Source of the DNA: Flavobacteriaceae bacterium | GTDB lineage: Bacteria; Bacteroidota; Bacteroidia; Flavobacteriales; Flavobacteriaceae | NCBI GenBank assembly: GCA_018401115.1 | Contig: JAGYKX010000008.1 | Coordinates: 152,342 to 216,341, forward strand | Direction of reading: 5' to 3' | DNA length: 64,000 nucleotides | Part shown: positions 37,181-46,246 of the stretch, in pieces | How the letters are laid out: every line of letters begins with the position of its first letter | How positions within the stretch are numbered: position 1 is the first letter of the stretch | Position numbers and translations under genes: made by a program | Notes under the pieces: generated by a model | The model's database searches: none | Told to the model about the DNA's origin: nothing | The model's input: the letters and a program-made list of their open reading frames with translations, nothing else

Positions 37181-37206
37181 TATTCAATAATTGTTTGAAC
37201 TTATTT

Positions 37207-37214
37207 CAAAGATA
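37207..37214 (-). promoter_or_regulatory. Candidate promoter -7 element for the SAM-I leader
   Basis: The minus strand reads TATCTTTG, an exact TAnnTTTG match, about 27 bases before P1 of the riboswitch. This places transcription start at around 37200, between the metK stop and the aptamer, so the met operon need not depend on metK transcription. Confidence 0.55.
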
Positions 37215-37253
37215 CTGCATGTAGGTTAAAGCACCCACTCACAGCGACTTATA

Positions 37254-38510
37254 TCACAAATCAAAGGCTTTTTGTACCTCTGACACTTTATCTAATTGTT
37301 CCCATGTAAACAGGGTCACTTCTTTCTCTACCCTACCGTTGTATGGAGACTCAAAAACTTTGGTCACTTTTCTAGGGGTTTTTCCCATATGACCATAAGC
37401 AGCCGTTTCTAAATAAATAGGGTTGCGCAATTGCAAACGCTCCTCAATAGCATGCGGACGCATGTCAAAAATTTCACTTACTTTTTTAGCTATTTCACCA
37501 TCTGTTAGGCCTGTGGCCGATGTCCCATAAGTATCTACATAAATACTGGTAGGCTCCACCACACCAATGGCATAACTGAGTTGCACTAAAATTTCTGAAG
37601 CCACTCCAGCAGCCACTAAATTCTTAGCTGCATGTCTGGCGGCATAGGCCGCAGAACGGTCTACCTTAGATGGATCTTTCCCACTAAAAGCACCTCCTCC
37701 ATGGGCACCTTTACCCCCGTAGGTATCTACAATAATTTTTCTTCCAGTAAGACCCGTATCTCCGTGAGGACCTCCAATCACAAACTTACCCGTTGGGTTT
37801 ATGTAATAGGTAATTTGATCATTAAACAAGGCCTGTACATGGGCAGGGAACTGCGCTACAACTCTTGGCAAAAGCTTTTCAATAATATCTTTTTTGATCG
37901 TGTCTAACATGGTCTGATCATCTTCTAAAAAGGGATCGTGCTGAGTAGAAATTACAATCGTGTCTATTCGCTGTGGTTTATTGTCGTCTGAATATTCAAT
38001 AGTCACCTGAGCTTTAGCATCTGGTCTGAGATAAGAAATCTGGGTTTCCTCCCTTCTCATTGCAGCCAATTCCTCCAATATTTTGTGAGAAATATCTAAG
38101 GCCAAAGGCATGAAGTTCTCTGTCTCTTTAGACGCATAACCAAACATCATTCCCTGATCTCCTGCACCTTGCTCTTCTTTTGCACCCCTGTCTACTCCCT
38201 GATTAATATCCTGAGACTGCTCGTGTATTAAAGAAATTACCCCACAAGAGTCTCCACTGAACTGATACGCCCCTTTGGTATAGCCAATTTTGTTGATTAC
38301 ATCTCTGGCTATTTGCTGAACGTCTAAATAGGTATTGCTCTTTACCTCACCCGCCAATACTACTTGTCCAGTAGTGACTAAGGTTTCACAAGCCACTTTG
38401 CTCTGGGGATCAAAGGCTAAAAAATTGTCTAAAAGGGCATCTGAAATCTGATCCGCAATTTTATCTGGGTGTCCCTCACTCACAGATTCTGAAGTAAATA
38501 AATAAGCCAT
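37254..38510 (-). CDS. metK: Methionine adenosyltransferase (SAM synthetase)
   Basis: The 418-residue enzyme begins [28 protein letters not shown] and carries [12 protein letters not shown] and [19 protein letters not shown], the ATP- and methionine-binding signatures. It makes SAM from methionine and ATP. I start it at 38510 because family proteins start at MAYLF-like sequence. An in-frame ATG at 38570 would add 20 residues without homology and lies in a hairpin just after a SAM-II-type riboswitch, so that start cannot be dismissed. Confidence 0.95.
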   Translation of the reverse strand: MAYLFTSESVSEGHPDKIADQISDALLDNFLAFDPQSKVACETLVTTGQVVLAGEVKSNTYLDVQQIARDVINKIGYTKGAYQFSGDSCGVISLIHEQSQDINQGVDRGAKEEQGAGDQGMMFGYASKETENFMPLALDISHKILEELAAMRREETQISYLRPDAKAQVTIEYSDDNKPQRIDTIVISTQHDPFLEDDQTMLDTIKKDIIEKLLPRVVAQFPAHVQALFNDQITYYINPTGKFVIGGPHGDTGLTGRKIIVDTYGGKGAHGGGAFSGKDPSKVDRSAAYAARHAAKNLVAAGVASEILVQLSYAIGVVEPTSIYVDTYGTSATGLTDGEIAKKVSEIFDMRPHAIEERLQLRNPIYLETAAYGHMGKTPRKVTKVFESPYNGRVEKEVTLFTWEQLDKVSEVQKAFDL

Positions 38511-38562
38511 GGCATCAATTTTTAAAGTTGACGAGGGCGAATCTGACTTGTTAGCGGGGTTT

Positions 38563-38587
38563 TTCACCATATAGAATCTATGGTGAA
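38563..38587 (-). promoter_or_regulatory. 9-bp hairpin between the metK riboswitch and metK
   Basis: On the minus strand TTCACCATA and TATGGTGAA pair perfectly around a 7-base loop. The right arm contains the in-frame ATG at 38570. No T-run follows on this strand (AAAACCCC), so it is not a terminator. It overlaps the last base of the aptamer and could link ligand binding to start-codon access. Confidence 0.6.
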
Positions 38588-38660
38588 CTGCTTTAGCACT
38601 TTTTTTTTACATCAGCCTGGGCTTTGTAAAGAGGTTGCAATCAGTCAAATCCTTCCTCTT
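38587..38660 (-). promoter_or_regulatory. SAM-II-type riboswitch upstream of metK
   Basis: On the minus strand P1 is AAGAGG (38660-38655) with CCTCTT (38634-38629). The loop reads GATTTGACTGATTGCAA, closely matching the SAM-II core GATTTaACCGtATTGCAA. The 3' part is GTGCTAAAGCAGT, with the conserved GCTAAA; its CAGT can pair with ACTG in the loop to form the H-type pseudoknot. Between P1 and the 3' strand an extra hairpin is inserted (TTTACA/TGTAAA with GCC/GGC above). SAM-II elements usually act on translation. Confidence 0.82.
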
Positions 38661-38673
38661 AATAAATATGAGA

Positions 38674-38705
38674 CAAATGTATAACAGCTTTATTTTATAA
38701 TCAAA
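38674..38705 (-). promoter_or_regulatory. Promoter for the metK riboswitch leader
   Basis: On the minus strand TTTG (38705-38702), 20 bases, then TACATTTG (38681-38674) fits both halves of the Bacteroidetes promoter consensus. The start would fall near 38667, directly before the SAM-II element. Confidence 0.65.
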
Positions 38706-38723
38706 AAAATCTTTGCTTTTTTT

Positions 38724-41411
38724 TTACAAATCGTATTTAAGCTTGAAAACCACATACCTAGGTTGCACCATATAGGCAGAAGAACTGATGAACAAATCAT
38801 TGAATCCATCTTGATTCAAAGCCTCTGTATTCAGTGCATTGGTCACTTGAATATTATACTCCCATTTGCTGTCTTTCTTTTGATAAGAGAGGTTGGCATT
38901 TAGAAAGGCATATTCATTGTCTGCTGTTTCTGCGGCATCTCTGTAATGGTAATAATCGTAATCTGCAGTGAAAATAAAGGACTTTAAAAACAACATATCC
39001 AACTTAGCAAAAGGCCTGTCGGTGTAAAAAGTACTTAACCTGCCTGCGTTGTTATAATTATTTACGGTATAAGAATAACCCAATTCTAGATTAGGTGCCG
39101 CTCTGAAATTTGTTGCTAAAGACCCCCTATATGTCTGGGTAAAAGATTTAGAAACTCTAGGGGTATTGTTTATGACATTGTTTAAAATAGACTGAGAAAA
39201 GTTGGCCCTACTACTCACTTTAATTTTTCCAAAGGTTCTTTGATAATTCGCTGAACCTGTAAAAGTCTCGTCTGGTAGTGCGGCATTAATAGTTGTATTC
39301 ACCTGATTAATCCCTGTAATGACCCCTGCATTTTTAAAGGCATCTATTCTTTTATTATAAGCAAAATTGGCAAATACGTTTTGAAAATTAAACATATTAA
39401 AACTAAAGAAATTTAAACTAGCGCTGTGGTATAGTGCACTTTCTAAATCTCTATTCCCCAGATAAATAGCATTGTAATTGCTAAATACATAGCCTGCTGC
39501 TAAATTATTAATATCTGTAAACTCCCTGACAATACTGTAATTCAAACGAATATTTTCTGACTTTCTCATCTGAAAATTCACAAACAAATCGGGCACAATA
39601 TTGGTCAGTTGGTCGGTCACTGAGCTGCCCAATTGGGTGTTGGTTGCCTTGTAGGTGTGGACATTAAATCCAGGATTAAAGGTGAATTTTCCTGTAATTA
39701 CTTTATAATGAAAACCTGCATAGAGGTCCTGGAAATCAAACGTTACGTTATTTTCAAACAAATTATCCTCTAGAGAGGCCCTAGTATTTCCCTCTAATAA
39801 CTCAAAAATAGAAGACTGGAAGGACTGTTTGCTCAGTGTAGTTCCTATACTAAAATTTAAATTACTCTTGGAGCCTGTCACCAAATAATAATCTAGCTTG
39901 GCGTCTAATTTATTGGTAGTGACTTCCTGTTCTTGATTAATATTAAACCCAAGACCATTTCCAACCAATGGCAATACGCCATTAAAGGGTTCCTGCGTTC
40001 TAACCGCATTGTAAAAAGGATCTTCCTTTTGGTACATATGTTGCCCTTGAAAGGCAAATATATGCTGATCAGAAAGGGTATAATACAGACCGGTATTCTG
40101 GGTCACTGTAATAGGATCCTGTGTTTTGTTTTCCTCAATATCTTCATTGACTATAGCTCTAGAAGAAAGGAGTCGTTGCTCCTCTTGAGAGGATTGTTTC
40201 AATAGCACATCATAATCCCACTGCAAAAGGGCAGACGGCTTATAACGAGCACTAAATTTACCCAACCCTAAAGTTGCTTTCTGATCCGTATTGGTCGTAG
40301 ATTGCTCCGTTTGGTTAGACACTATAAACTGCCTAGAGGTAATGGTTTCCAAAAGGGTTCCTGTATATGAATATATGGCAAAACCGCTGAGATCTAAGGC
40401 GGGTGTTGCAGCGTAATTAAAATTAGCCGCCCCAAATTTTGTGTCTATGGCTTTGGCCCTATTGTTCTGCAACAATGAAATACCCAATGAATTATTGGTG
40501 GCGTTAAACTGAGTTCCTCCTGCCCTGCTAAAGTTAGCCATACCACCAGTGAAATTAAAAAAATCTCTGGGCGTAAAAGGCAGTTCACCTATGTTGTTAA
40601 CATCTGTTATTAGGTTTACAGAAAACTTTGGGCTATAAAAAAAGACTTTTGGGTGTGCCAAAAAGGTATTGTCCAAACCTTTCCCTGCGGTAATTTCCCC
40701 AAACCAAAAGCGTTCCTTCCCTTCTTTGAGCTTAATATTAATAGCCACATTATCTTGGTTGTTGGTCACCCCACTTAATTGGCTTACCTCAGAATAATTC
40801 CTGAGCACCTCTACCTTAGAAACCGCATTGGCCGGAATATTCTTTGTGGCTAATTTAGTATCTCCGTCAAAGAAGTCCTTACCGTTCACCATAATCTTAC
40901 CCACTTTTTTACCCTCAGCCTCTATTTCCCCGTCGTCATTGATTTCTAAACCTGGTAATTTTTTAATGACATCTCCCAACTTTTTTTCGGTCCCACTCAC
41001 AAAAGAGTCTGTGTTATAAACAATCGTATCGCCTTGAATGGTCACCGGTATTTCATAGGTGAGCTCTACCTCATCCAAAGCCTCTGCCTGAGCCTCTAAA
41101 ACAACGTCTTTTAAAAAATCTTGCAAAGTAGTCGTAACCAAATACTCTTTTGGGGTAAAACCAATATAACTCACTTTTACCCTATAGTTGGTATTGGCGT
41201 TCACTACAATTTTATAACGTCCATTGGGGTCTGTAATTCCAAAGCCGTCTAGGGCCTTAGTGGTTTCATTAATAGCCACCACATTGGCCATATCTAAACC
41301 AATCCCCGTAGAATCTTTTACAACACCAGTAATGGTTACTTTCTGTGCTTGAACCAATTGTACTAGGCCAAACACTAGTGTAGCCAATACAAATTTTAAA
41401 CTTTTATTCAT
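38724..41411 (-). CDS. Outer-membrane beta-barrel protein with carboxypeptidase-regulatory-like N-terminus (TonB-receptor-like)
   Basis: The 895-residue product has a signal peptide ending AQ at residue 23. A CarboxypepD_reg-like domain (about 24-110, KVTITGVVKDSTGIGLDMANV) and a plug-like region (about 130-220, GDVIKKLPGLEINDDGEIEAEGKKVG) follow. The rest is a long beta-barrel of the OMP_b-brl_3 type. There is no obvious N-terminal TonB box. The substrate is unknown. Its start overlaps the stop of the GLPGLI gene by one base (TAATG), so the two are expressed together. Confidence 0.86.
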   Translation of the reverse strand: MNKSLKFVLATLVFGLVQLVQAQKVTITGVVKDSTGIGLDMANVVAINETTKALDGFGITDPNGRYKIVVNANTNYRVKVSYIGFTPKEYLVTTTLQDFLKDVVLEAQAEALDEVELTYEIPVTIQGDTIVYNTDSFVSGTEKKLGDVIKKLPGLEINDDGEIEAEGKKVGKIMVNGKDFFDGDTKLATKNIPANAVSKVEVLRNYSEVSQLSGVTNNQDNVAINIKLKEGKERFWFGEITAGKGLDNTFLAHPKVFFYSPKFSVNLITDVNNIGELPFTPRDFFNFTGGMANFSRAGGTQFNATNNSLGISLLQNNRAKAIDTKFGAANFNYAATPALDLSGFAIYSYTGTLLETITSRQFIVSNQTEQSTTNTDQKATLGLGKFSARYKPSALLQWDYDVLLKQSSQEEQRLLSSRAIVNEDIEENKTQDPITVTQNTGLYYTLSDQHIFAFQGQHMYQKEDPFYNAVRTQEPFNGVLPLVGNGLGFNINQEQEVTTNKLDAKLDYYLVTGSKSNLNFSIGTTLSKQSFQSSIFELLEGNTRASLEDNLFENNVTFDFQDLYAGFHYKVITGKFTFNPGFNVHTYKATNTQLGSSVTDQLTNIVPDLFVNFQMRKSENIRLNYSIVREFTDINNLAAGYVFSNYNAIYLGNRDLESALYHSASLNFFSFNMFNFQNVFANFAYNKRIDAFKNAGVITGINQVNTTINAALPDETFTGSANYQRTFGKIKVSSRANFSQSILNNVINNTPRVSKSFTQTYRGSLATNFRAAPNLELGYSYTVNNYNNAGRLSTFYTDRPFAKLDMLFLKSFIFTADYDYYHYRDAAETADNEYAFLNANLSYQKKDSKWEYNIQVTNALNTEALNQDGFNDLFISSSAYMVQPRYVVFKLKYDL

Positions 41412-42376
41412 TAATTACGAATCATAATTCTTGTGCCTCCAGACCTTCCTCTACCTCTAAATTGTTCCGACATTTCCAACGCCTTTTTAGTCATGGTCTC
41501 TTGGTATTCTTTTTGTGAAATTTTCTTACCCTTTTTAGGTGCCTCAATGGCTATTTTCTCTTTAGGATTGATCGTTATTTTAGAACATAAAATAGCCGTT
41601 CTTCCCTCTGATACTTCTAAAATAAGACCTGGTAACCCCCAATACTCTCCCGGGCCCTGACTAATGGGAATATCCAAGGTATACCATGCTGTAACAGTTA
41701 CTTCACTGGGAATCTCTATTCTAGAGGACAGAGAATTATTTGTTTCTGATTCGCTTTTTTCATTGGCTGCTGTGGTCAAGGAATCTCTACTAACCCCAGC
41801 AACTCCATCCTTGGTCTGTGTTGAATCCTTGCCTGCCCCTCCTGTCCTTTCATCTCTTTCACCAGGCCTCATTCTACTAAAAACAGACCTCATAGTAGTG
41901 TCTAGCTGTTTTACAGCAGTAGCTTTATAACAAGTATACTGCCCTATTTGCTTGGTTTCTGCAGTTAAAGTCCAAGCCAATGGCTTTAAGGTATCTTCTA
42001 CCAAAAAAGGCTTTCCAAAAATATCTGTTTCATTGGTGTAAGTCTGAGCCTGAATGTTCTTATAGTAAACGCCAGAACTCCCACCTAAACCCATAAATCG
42101 CAGTCCTACTCTACCTCCTGCACCTGGTTGGTCTAATTTTTGCTCTTCCTCATAAGTAGAAGCTGTTCTATTGAAATTCAATATAAAAGTCTTCTCTAGC
42201 ATAGATTTCATACGCTCTTGAATCAACTTCTTTTGGGCTTCAGGCATTTGTCTGCCTCCGAAATTCATGTCTACCGTAGACTTAGACATATAGGTAGCCG
42301 TCCCTTGAAAGTCTTGGGCTACTCCAACTGTTTGCGCTACTATGATTATAAAAAGCGTCTTTAAAAATGTGTTCAT
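41411..42376 (-). CDS. GLPGLI family secreted protein
   Basis: The 321-residue product has a signal peptide (about residues 1-20) and the family-defining GPGEYWGLPGLILEV near residue 243. A Ser/Thr/Glu-rich, low-complexity insert at about 170-220 interrupts the domain. The C-terminus is basic and glycine-rich (FRGRGRSGG). The family (Porph_ging/GLPGLI) has no assigned biochemical function; its members are often encoded beside outer-membrane barrels in Bacteroidota, as here. TAATG coupling to the next gene supports a joint role. Confidence 0.9.
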   Translation of the reverse strand: MNTFLKTLFIIIVAQTVGVAQDFQGTATYMSKSTVDMNFGGRQMPEAQKKLIQERMKSMLEKTFILNFNRTASTYEEEQKLDQPGAGGRVGLRFMGLGGSSGVYYKNIQAQTYTNETDIFGKPFLVEDTLKPLAWTLTAETKQIGQYTCYKATAVKQLDTTMRSVFSRMRPGERDERTGGAGKDSTQTKDGVAGVSRDSLTTAANEKSESETNNSLSSRIEIPSEVTVTAWYTLDIPISQGPGEYWGLPGLILEVSEGRTAILCSKITINPKEKIAIEAPKKGKKISQKEYQETMTKKALEMSEQFRGRGRSGGTRIMIRN

Positions 42377-42576
42377 AATGATTAAGTGTTTAGCCTTTGA
42401 CTAAAGGATTGATAATAAGTTTAATCTAAAGAAACAAAACACATTCAAAATAGAAGAAAGCACTTCACCCTAAAATAGCAAATACTTTTAGTCATTTAGA
42501 TTTTATAAAATTGTAGAATTTAGGTATCTTGTTACCCCCTTAAAAAGGGACCATGATCTAACAAAGACCTAATCGT

Positions 42577-43191
42577 ATGCATGTAGCTATTGCTGGAAAT
42601 ATTGGCGCAGGAAAAACCACGCTCACCAAATTACTCTCTAAACACTATAAATGGGACGCACACTTTGAAGAAGTAGAAGACAATCCATATTTAGATGACT
42701 TCTACAATCAAATGGAAAGATGGAGTTTTAACCTTCAAATTTTCTTCATCAATAGCAGATACAGACAAATTTTAGAGATTAGGGAATCCGGCAAGAACAT
42801 TATCCAAGACAGAACCATCTACGAAGACGCTTTCATATTCGCACCCAACTTACATGCCATGGGGCTTATGACCAATAGAGATTTTAACAACTACAAACAG
42901 TTGTTTGAGCTCATGGAAAAATTGGTGCAACCACCAGAGCTAGTCATTTACCTCAGGAGTTCGGTACCTAATCTGGTGAGCCAAATCCAAAAAAGAGGCC
43001 GTGAATACGAAAATACCATCTCCATAGACTACCTCAGCAGACTAAACGAACGATACGAGGCATGGGCACACGGCTACACCAATAGTAAATTATTGGTCAT
43101 AGATGTAGACCCTCTAGATTTTGTAGCCAACCCAGAAGACCTAGGATCTATCATTGAAAAAATAGATGCCGAGATTAATGGTTTGTTCTAA
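42577..43191 (+). CDS. Deoxynucleoside kinase
   Basis: The 204-residue P-loop kinase has GNIGAGKTT (residues 7-15), the base-recognition region EEVEDNPYLDDFYNQMERWSFNLQIFF, DRTIYEDAFIFA in place of the E/DRS motif, and the lid-region RGREYE. It phosphorylates deoxyribonucleosides for salvage. Whether it prefers dA/dG or dC/dT is not readable by eye. It ends 2 bases from the end of the convergent GreA/B-like gene. Confidence 0.92.
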   Translation: MHVAIAGNIGAGKTTLTKLLSKHYKWDAHFEEVEDNPYLDDFYNQMERWSFNLQIFFINSRYRQILEIRESGKNIIQDRTIYEDAFIFAPNLHAMGLMTNRDFNNYKQLFELMEKLVQPPELVIYLRSSVPNLVSQIQKRGREYENTISIDYLSRLNERYEAWAHGYTNSKLLVIDVDPLDFVANPEDLGSIIEKIDAEINGLF

Positions 43192-43193
43192 AC

Positions 43194-43646
43194 TTAAATC
43201 ACCTCCAAAATCTCTATCTCGTTTCCTCTAAAAGAAACGGATTCTCCAGCTTTTTTGCCGAGTAGTAATTGCCCAATGGGACTTTGGGGAGAGATGCAAT
43301 AGATGTTTTTTTGTTGATGGGAAAAGGCATCGGCCGGGACGGCCAAAAAATAGCTTGCCAAAGATGTGTGTACCAATGCACCAGGGTTTATTTGAGCGCT
43401 AGTAGCCCTGTTTTTTAAGCTGCCCAATGTCATTAGATCTTGCTCATTGCGCTCGCGTTGCTGAGCCAGCTTTTCGCGTTCTAACTGAATCATGGCCCTA
43501 CCCGTTTCGTGCTTGTCTCCTGCAGAACTCTTTCCTTCACTGTCCAACGCTTCCAATAAAGATTGGTCTTGTACCAAATAGTCATTGGCTTTTTGGCGTA
43601 AAAAGGATTCACAATGGGTAAATACTGCAAATTTAAGGGCTTCCAT
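43194..43646 (-). CDS. GreA/GreB C-terminal domain-like protein
   Basis: I choose ATG 43646; a longer reading to 43682 would translate through the pyrophosphatase terminator hairpin. The 150-residue product has a charged helical N-terminal half (coiled-coil-like, QLEREKLAQQRERNEQDL). The C-terminal half resembles the FKBP-like GreA domain (YCISPQSPIGQLLLGKKAGESVSF). The acidic tip residues of true Gre factors are not evident, so transcript cleavage is doubtful. It more likely binds RNA polymerase in another way (inference). Confidence 0.72.
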   Translation of the reverse strand: MEALKFAVFTHCESFLRQKANDYLVQDQSLLEALDSEGKSSAGDKHETGRAMIQLEREKLAQQRERNEQDLMTLGSLKNRATSAQINPGALVHTSLASYFLAVPADAFSHQQKNIYCISPQSPIGQLLLGKKAGESVSFRGNEIEILEVI

Positions 43647-43660
43647 ATAGTGGTGATTTA

Positions 43661-43693
43661 AAAAAGCCCATAGTAGGTTCACTATGGGCTTTT
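43661..43693 (-). terminator. Rho-independent terminator after the membrane pyrophosphatase gene
   Basis: AAAAGCCCATAG and CTATGGGCTTTT form a stem of more than ten bp with an 8-base loop. On the minus strand a T-run follows. It lies just beyond the pyrophosphatase stop and immediately upstream of the GreA/B-like start. Confidence 0.85.
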
Positions 43694-43721
43694 ATGGGGA
43701 TAACCCCTTATGTTTGAATGG

Positions 43722-46127
43722 TTATTTACGTACGTCCATTTTTTGAATTTCTATGGAAATCTCACTGCCGGATTGGCTGTCAATGTCTGCCTGAAAGGCA
43801 GCCAACTCTTCCTGCACACTGGCTTCTGTACCTTCAAATACACGCTCTACTGTTTTGGTTTCACCATTTTCAGTAATGGTGTAAACTACACTTGCAGACA
43901 CCTCATCCTGATCATTGCTGCTCGCATTTACAGAAACAGAGATTTCTTTATGAGACTCATGCAATCCCTCTGTAGTGTGACCCTCACCTAAAATAGGCGC
44001 AATCACAAGCCCTACCAGACAGGTGAGCTTAATTAGAATATTCATAGAAGGTCCTGAAGTATCCTTGAAAGGATCTCCCACGGTATCTCCAGTCACGGCT
44101 GCTTTGTGCGCGTCTGAACCTTTGTAAGTCATTTCTCCGTTAATCATGACACCAGCCTCAAAGGATTTTTTAGCGTTGTCCCAAGCACCTCCAGCGTTGT
44201 TTTGGAAAATAGCCCACATAACTCCACTCACACAAACACCAGCCATATAGCCTCCTAAAGGTTCTGCACCGAAGAGAAGTCCTATTAATATAGGGGTGAT
44301 GATGGTAATTAATCCAGGTAGAATCATTTCCTTAAGAGCTGCTTTGGTAGAAATATCGACACATTTAGCGTATTCAGGTGTTCCGGTTCCTTCCATGATT
44401 CCTGGAATTTCACGGAACTGTCTTCTCACTTCTTGTACCATTTCCATGGCTGCTTTTCCAACAGATTGCATGGCTAAGGCGGAGAAGACCACTGGAATCA
44501 TTCCTCCAACAAATAACATAGCCAACACGTCTGCCTTAAATATATTGATTCCGTCAATACCAGTAAAAGTCACGTAGGCAGCAAATAAGGCCAAGGCAGT
44601 TAATGCCGCAGAGGCAATAGCAAAACCTTTACCAACCGCTGCGGTGGTATTCCCTACCGAGTCTAAAATGTCAGTACGCTCCCTTACTTCTGGGGCCAAA
44701 TCACTCATTTCTGCTACCCCTCCTGCGTTGTCTGCGATGGGTCCAAAGGCGTCTATGGCTAATTGCATGGCTGTGGTGGCCATCATGGCCGATGCCGCAA
44801 GCGCTACCCCATAAAAACCTGCCAATTCATACGACCCGTATATGGCGGCTGCGAATAAAATAACCGAAGCAAAAGTAGATTTCATTCCCACCGCTAATCC
44901 TGCAATAATATTGGTAGCAGCTCCAGTAGAACTGTTTTCTACAATATCCATTACTGGCTTTTTACCCAAAGAAGTGTAGTAAGCAGTCACAAAAGAAATT
45001 AAGGCACCTACCGCCAGTCCAATACAGGCTGAATAAAAAACGTTAATGGATGGAATGTCTTTAATACCCTCGCCAAAGAAATTCATCTGAAGGGTGGCAG
45101 GAAGCATCCAATCAATTAAAAACCAAGAGGCTACTAAGGTCAGTGCAATGGCTACCCAGTTTCCTGTGTCTAATGCGCGTTGCACTTGAGATTCTTTAGC
45201 GTCGTTTGAGGAAATTCTCACTAAGAAAGTTCCTACTATAGAGGCTAAAATACCTACTCCTGCAATAACAATAGGTAGTAAAATAGGGCCCATATTGTTG
45301 AATACATCTGTGAAAGATCCTCCAGCAGACATGTCTTTAATCAAGTAATTACCCAATACCATAGCGGCCAATACGGTGGCTACATAAGAGCCAAAAAGGT
45401 CTGCTCCCATTCCAGCTACATCGCCTACGTTGTCTCCTACATTATCTGCAATAGTGGCTGGGTTTCTTGGGTCGTCTTCAGGAATTCCTGCTTCTACTTT
45501 ACCTACTAAGTCTGCACCAACGTCTGCTGCTTTGGTATATATACCGCCACCCACACGAGCGAAAAGTGCAATAGATTCTGCCCCTAGAGAGAATCCAGCG
45601 AGCGTTTCTAGTACCACGGTCATATTGTCGTAAAAGCTTCCCTGTGCACCCATAAATTGGCCTAAGAAAAATAAGAACAATAAACTGAGTCCTAAAACCG
45701 CTAAACTAGCTACTCCTAGACCCATAACAGTACCTCCACTAAAAGACACCTTAAGTGCTTGTGGTAAGCTGGTCTTAGCTGCTTCTGCTGTTCTGGCATT
45801 GGAGTCTGTGGCAATTCTCATCCCTATATTACCTGCTAAGGCAGATAGAATGGCCCCAAAAATAAAAGCGGGAACAATCATCCAACTGGTGGTTTCTACC
45901 ACTATGGATATTCCGTATAAGGCCACAGATGCTATGACCACGAAAATGGCTAAAAGCCTGTATTCAGCTCCTAAAAAGGCGAGCGCTCCTTCCTTAATGG
46001 CTTTAGAAATGCCTTGCATTTTTTCATCGCCAGCGGCTTGTTTTTTTACCCATGCCATTTTAACAAGCATGAATAATAATCCTAAAACAGCTAAGGCTAT
46101 AGGAAGAAAGATAATATTAGATTCCAT
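43722..46127 (-). CDS. hppA: Membrane-bound sodium/proton-translocating pyrophosphatase, with C-terminal extension
   Basis: The 801-residue integral membrane enzyme couples PPi hydrolysis to cation pumping. It has about 16 helices, the pyrophosphate site [44 protein letters not shown] (residues about 202-246, named here by its DxxxxxxxKxE and DNVGDNVGD parts), and [11 protein letters not shown] at 492-502. The Ala in GNTTAA marks the K+-dependent branch, many members of which pump Na+. After about residue 720, where the family normally ends, an extra soluble tail of roughly 80 residues follows. Upstream is the soluble pyrophosphatase gene. Confidence 0.95.
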   Translation of the reverse strand: MESNIIFLPIALAVLGLLFMLVKMAWVKKQAAGDEKMQGISKAIKEGALAFLGAEYRLLAIFVVIASVALYGISIVVETTSWMIVPAFIFGAILSALAGNIGMRIATDSNARTAEAAKTSLPQALKVSFSGGTVMGLGVASLAVLGLSLLFLFFLGQFMGAQGSFYDNMTVVLETLAGFSLGAESIALFARVGGGIYTKAADVGADLVGKVEAGIPEDDPRNPATIADNVGDNVGDVAGMGADLFGSYVATVLAAMVLGNYLIKDMSAGGSFTDVFNNMGPILLPIVIAGVGILASIVGTFLVRISSNDAKESQVQRALDTGNWVAIALTLVASWFLIDWMLPATLQMNFFGEGIKDIPSINVFYSACIGLAVGALISFVTAYYTSLGKKPVMDIVENSSTGAATNIIAGLAVGMKSTFASVILFAAAIYGSYELAGFYGVALAASAMMATTAMQLAIDAFGPIADNAGGVAEMSDLAPEVRERTDILDSVGNTTAAVGKGFAIASAALTALALFAAYVTFTGIDGINIFKADVLAMLFVGGMIPVVFSALAMQSVGKAAMEMVQEVRRQFREIPGIMEGTGTPEYAKCVDISTKAALKEMILPGLITIITPILIGLLFGAEPLGGYMAGVCVSGVMWAIFQNNAGGAWDNAKKSFEAGVMINGEMTYKGSDAHKAAVTGDTVGDPFKDTSGPSMNILIKLTCLVGLVIAPILGEGHTTEGLHESHKEISVSVNASSNDQDEVSASVVYTITENGETKTVERVFEGTEASVQEELAAFQADIDSQSGSEISIEIQKMDVRK

Positions 46128-46193
46128 AAATAAGTAATTGAGTTTAAGTTTAGTTTTATGTTATAAGCCCCCTAATGTAGCAAAATATGCGTT

Positions 46194-46225
46194 AAAAAAA
46201 AAGGCGCCCCTCCGGGGCGCTTTTT
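46194..46225 (-). terminator. Rho-independent terminator after the soluble pyrophosphatase gene
   Basis: GCGCCCC, loop TCC, and GGGGCGC make a 7-bp all-GC stem with A/T runs on both sides; the minus-strand T-run is nine bases. It separates ppa from hppA, so the two are independent units despite the shared substrate. Confidence 0.9.
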
Positions 46226-46246
46226 GACAAAATTTCTGCATTTCGG

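Noticed and set aside
38563..38587. Hairpin before metK read as an intrinsic terminator
   Set aside because: On the metK strand it is followed by AAAACCCC, not by T residues; the T-run is on the opposite strand, where no gene would need it.
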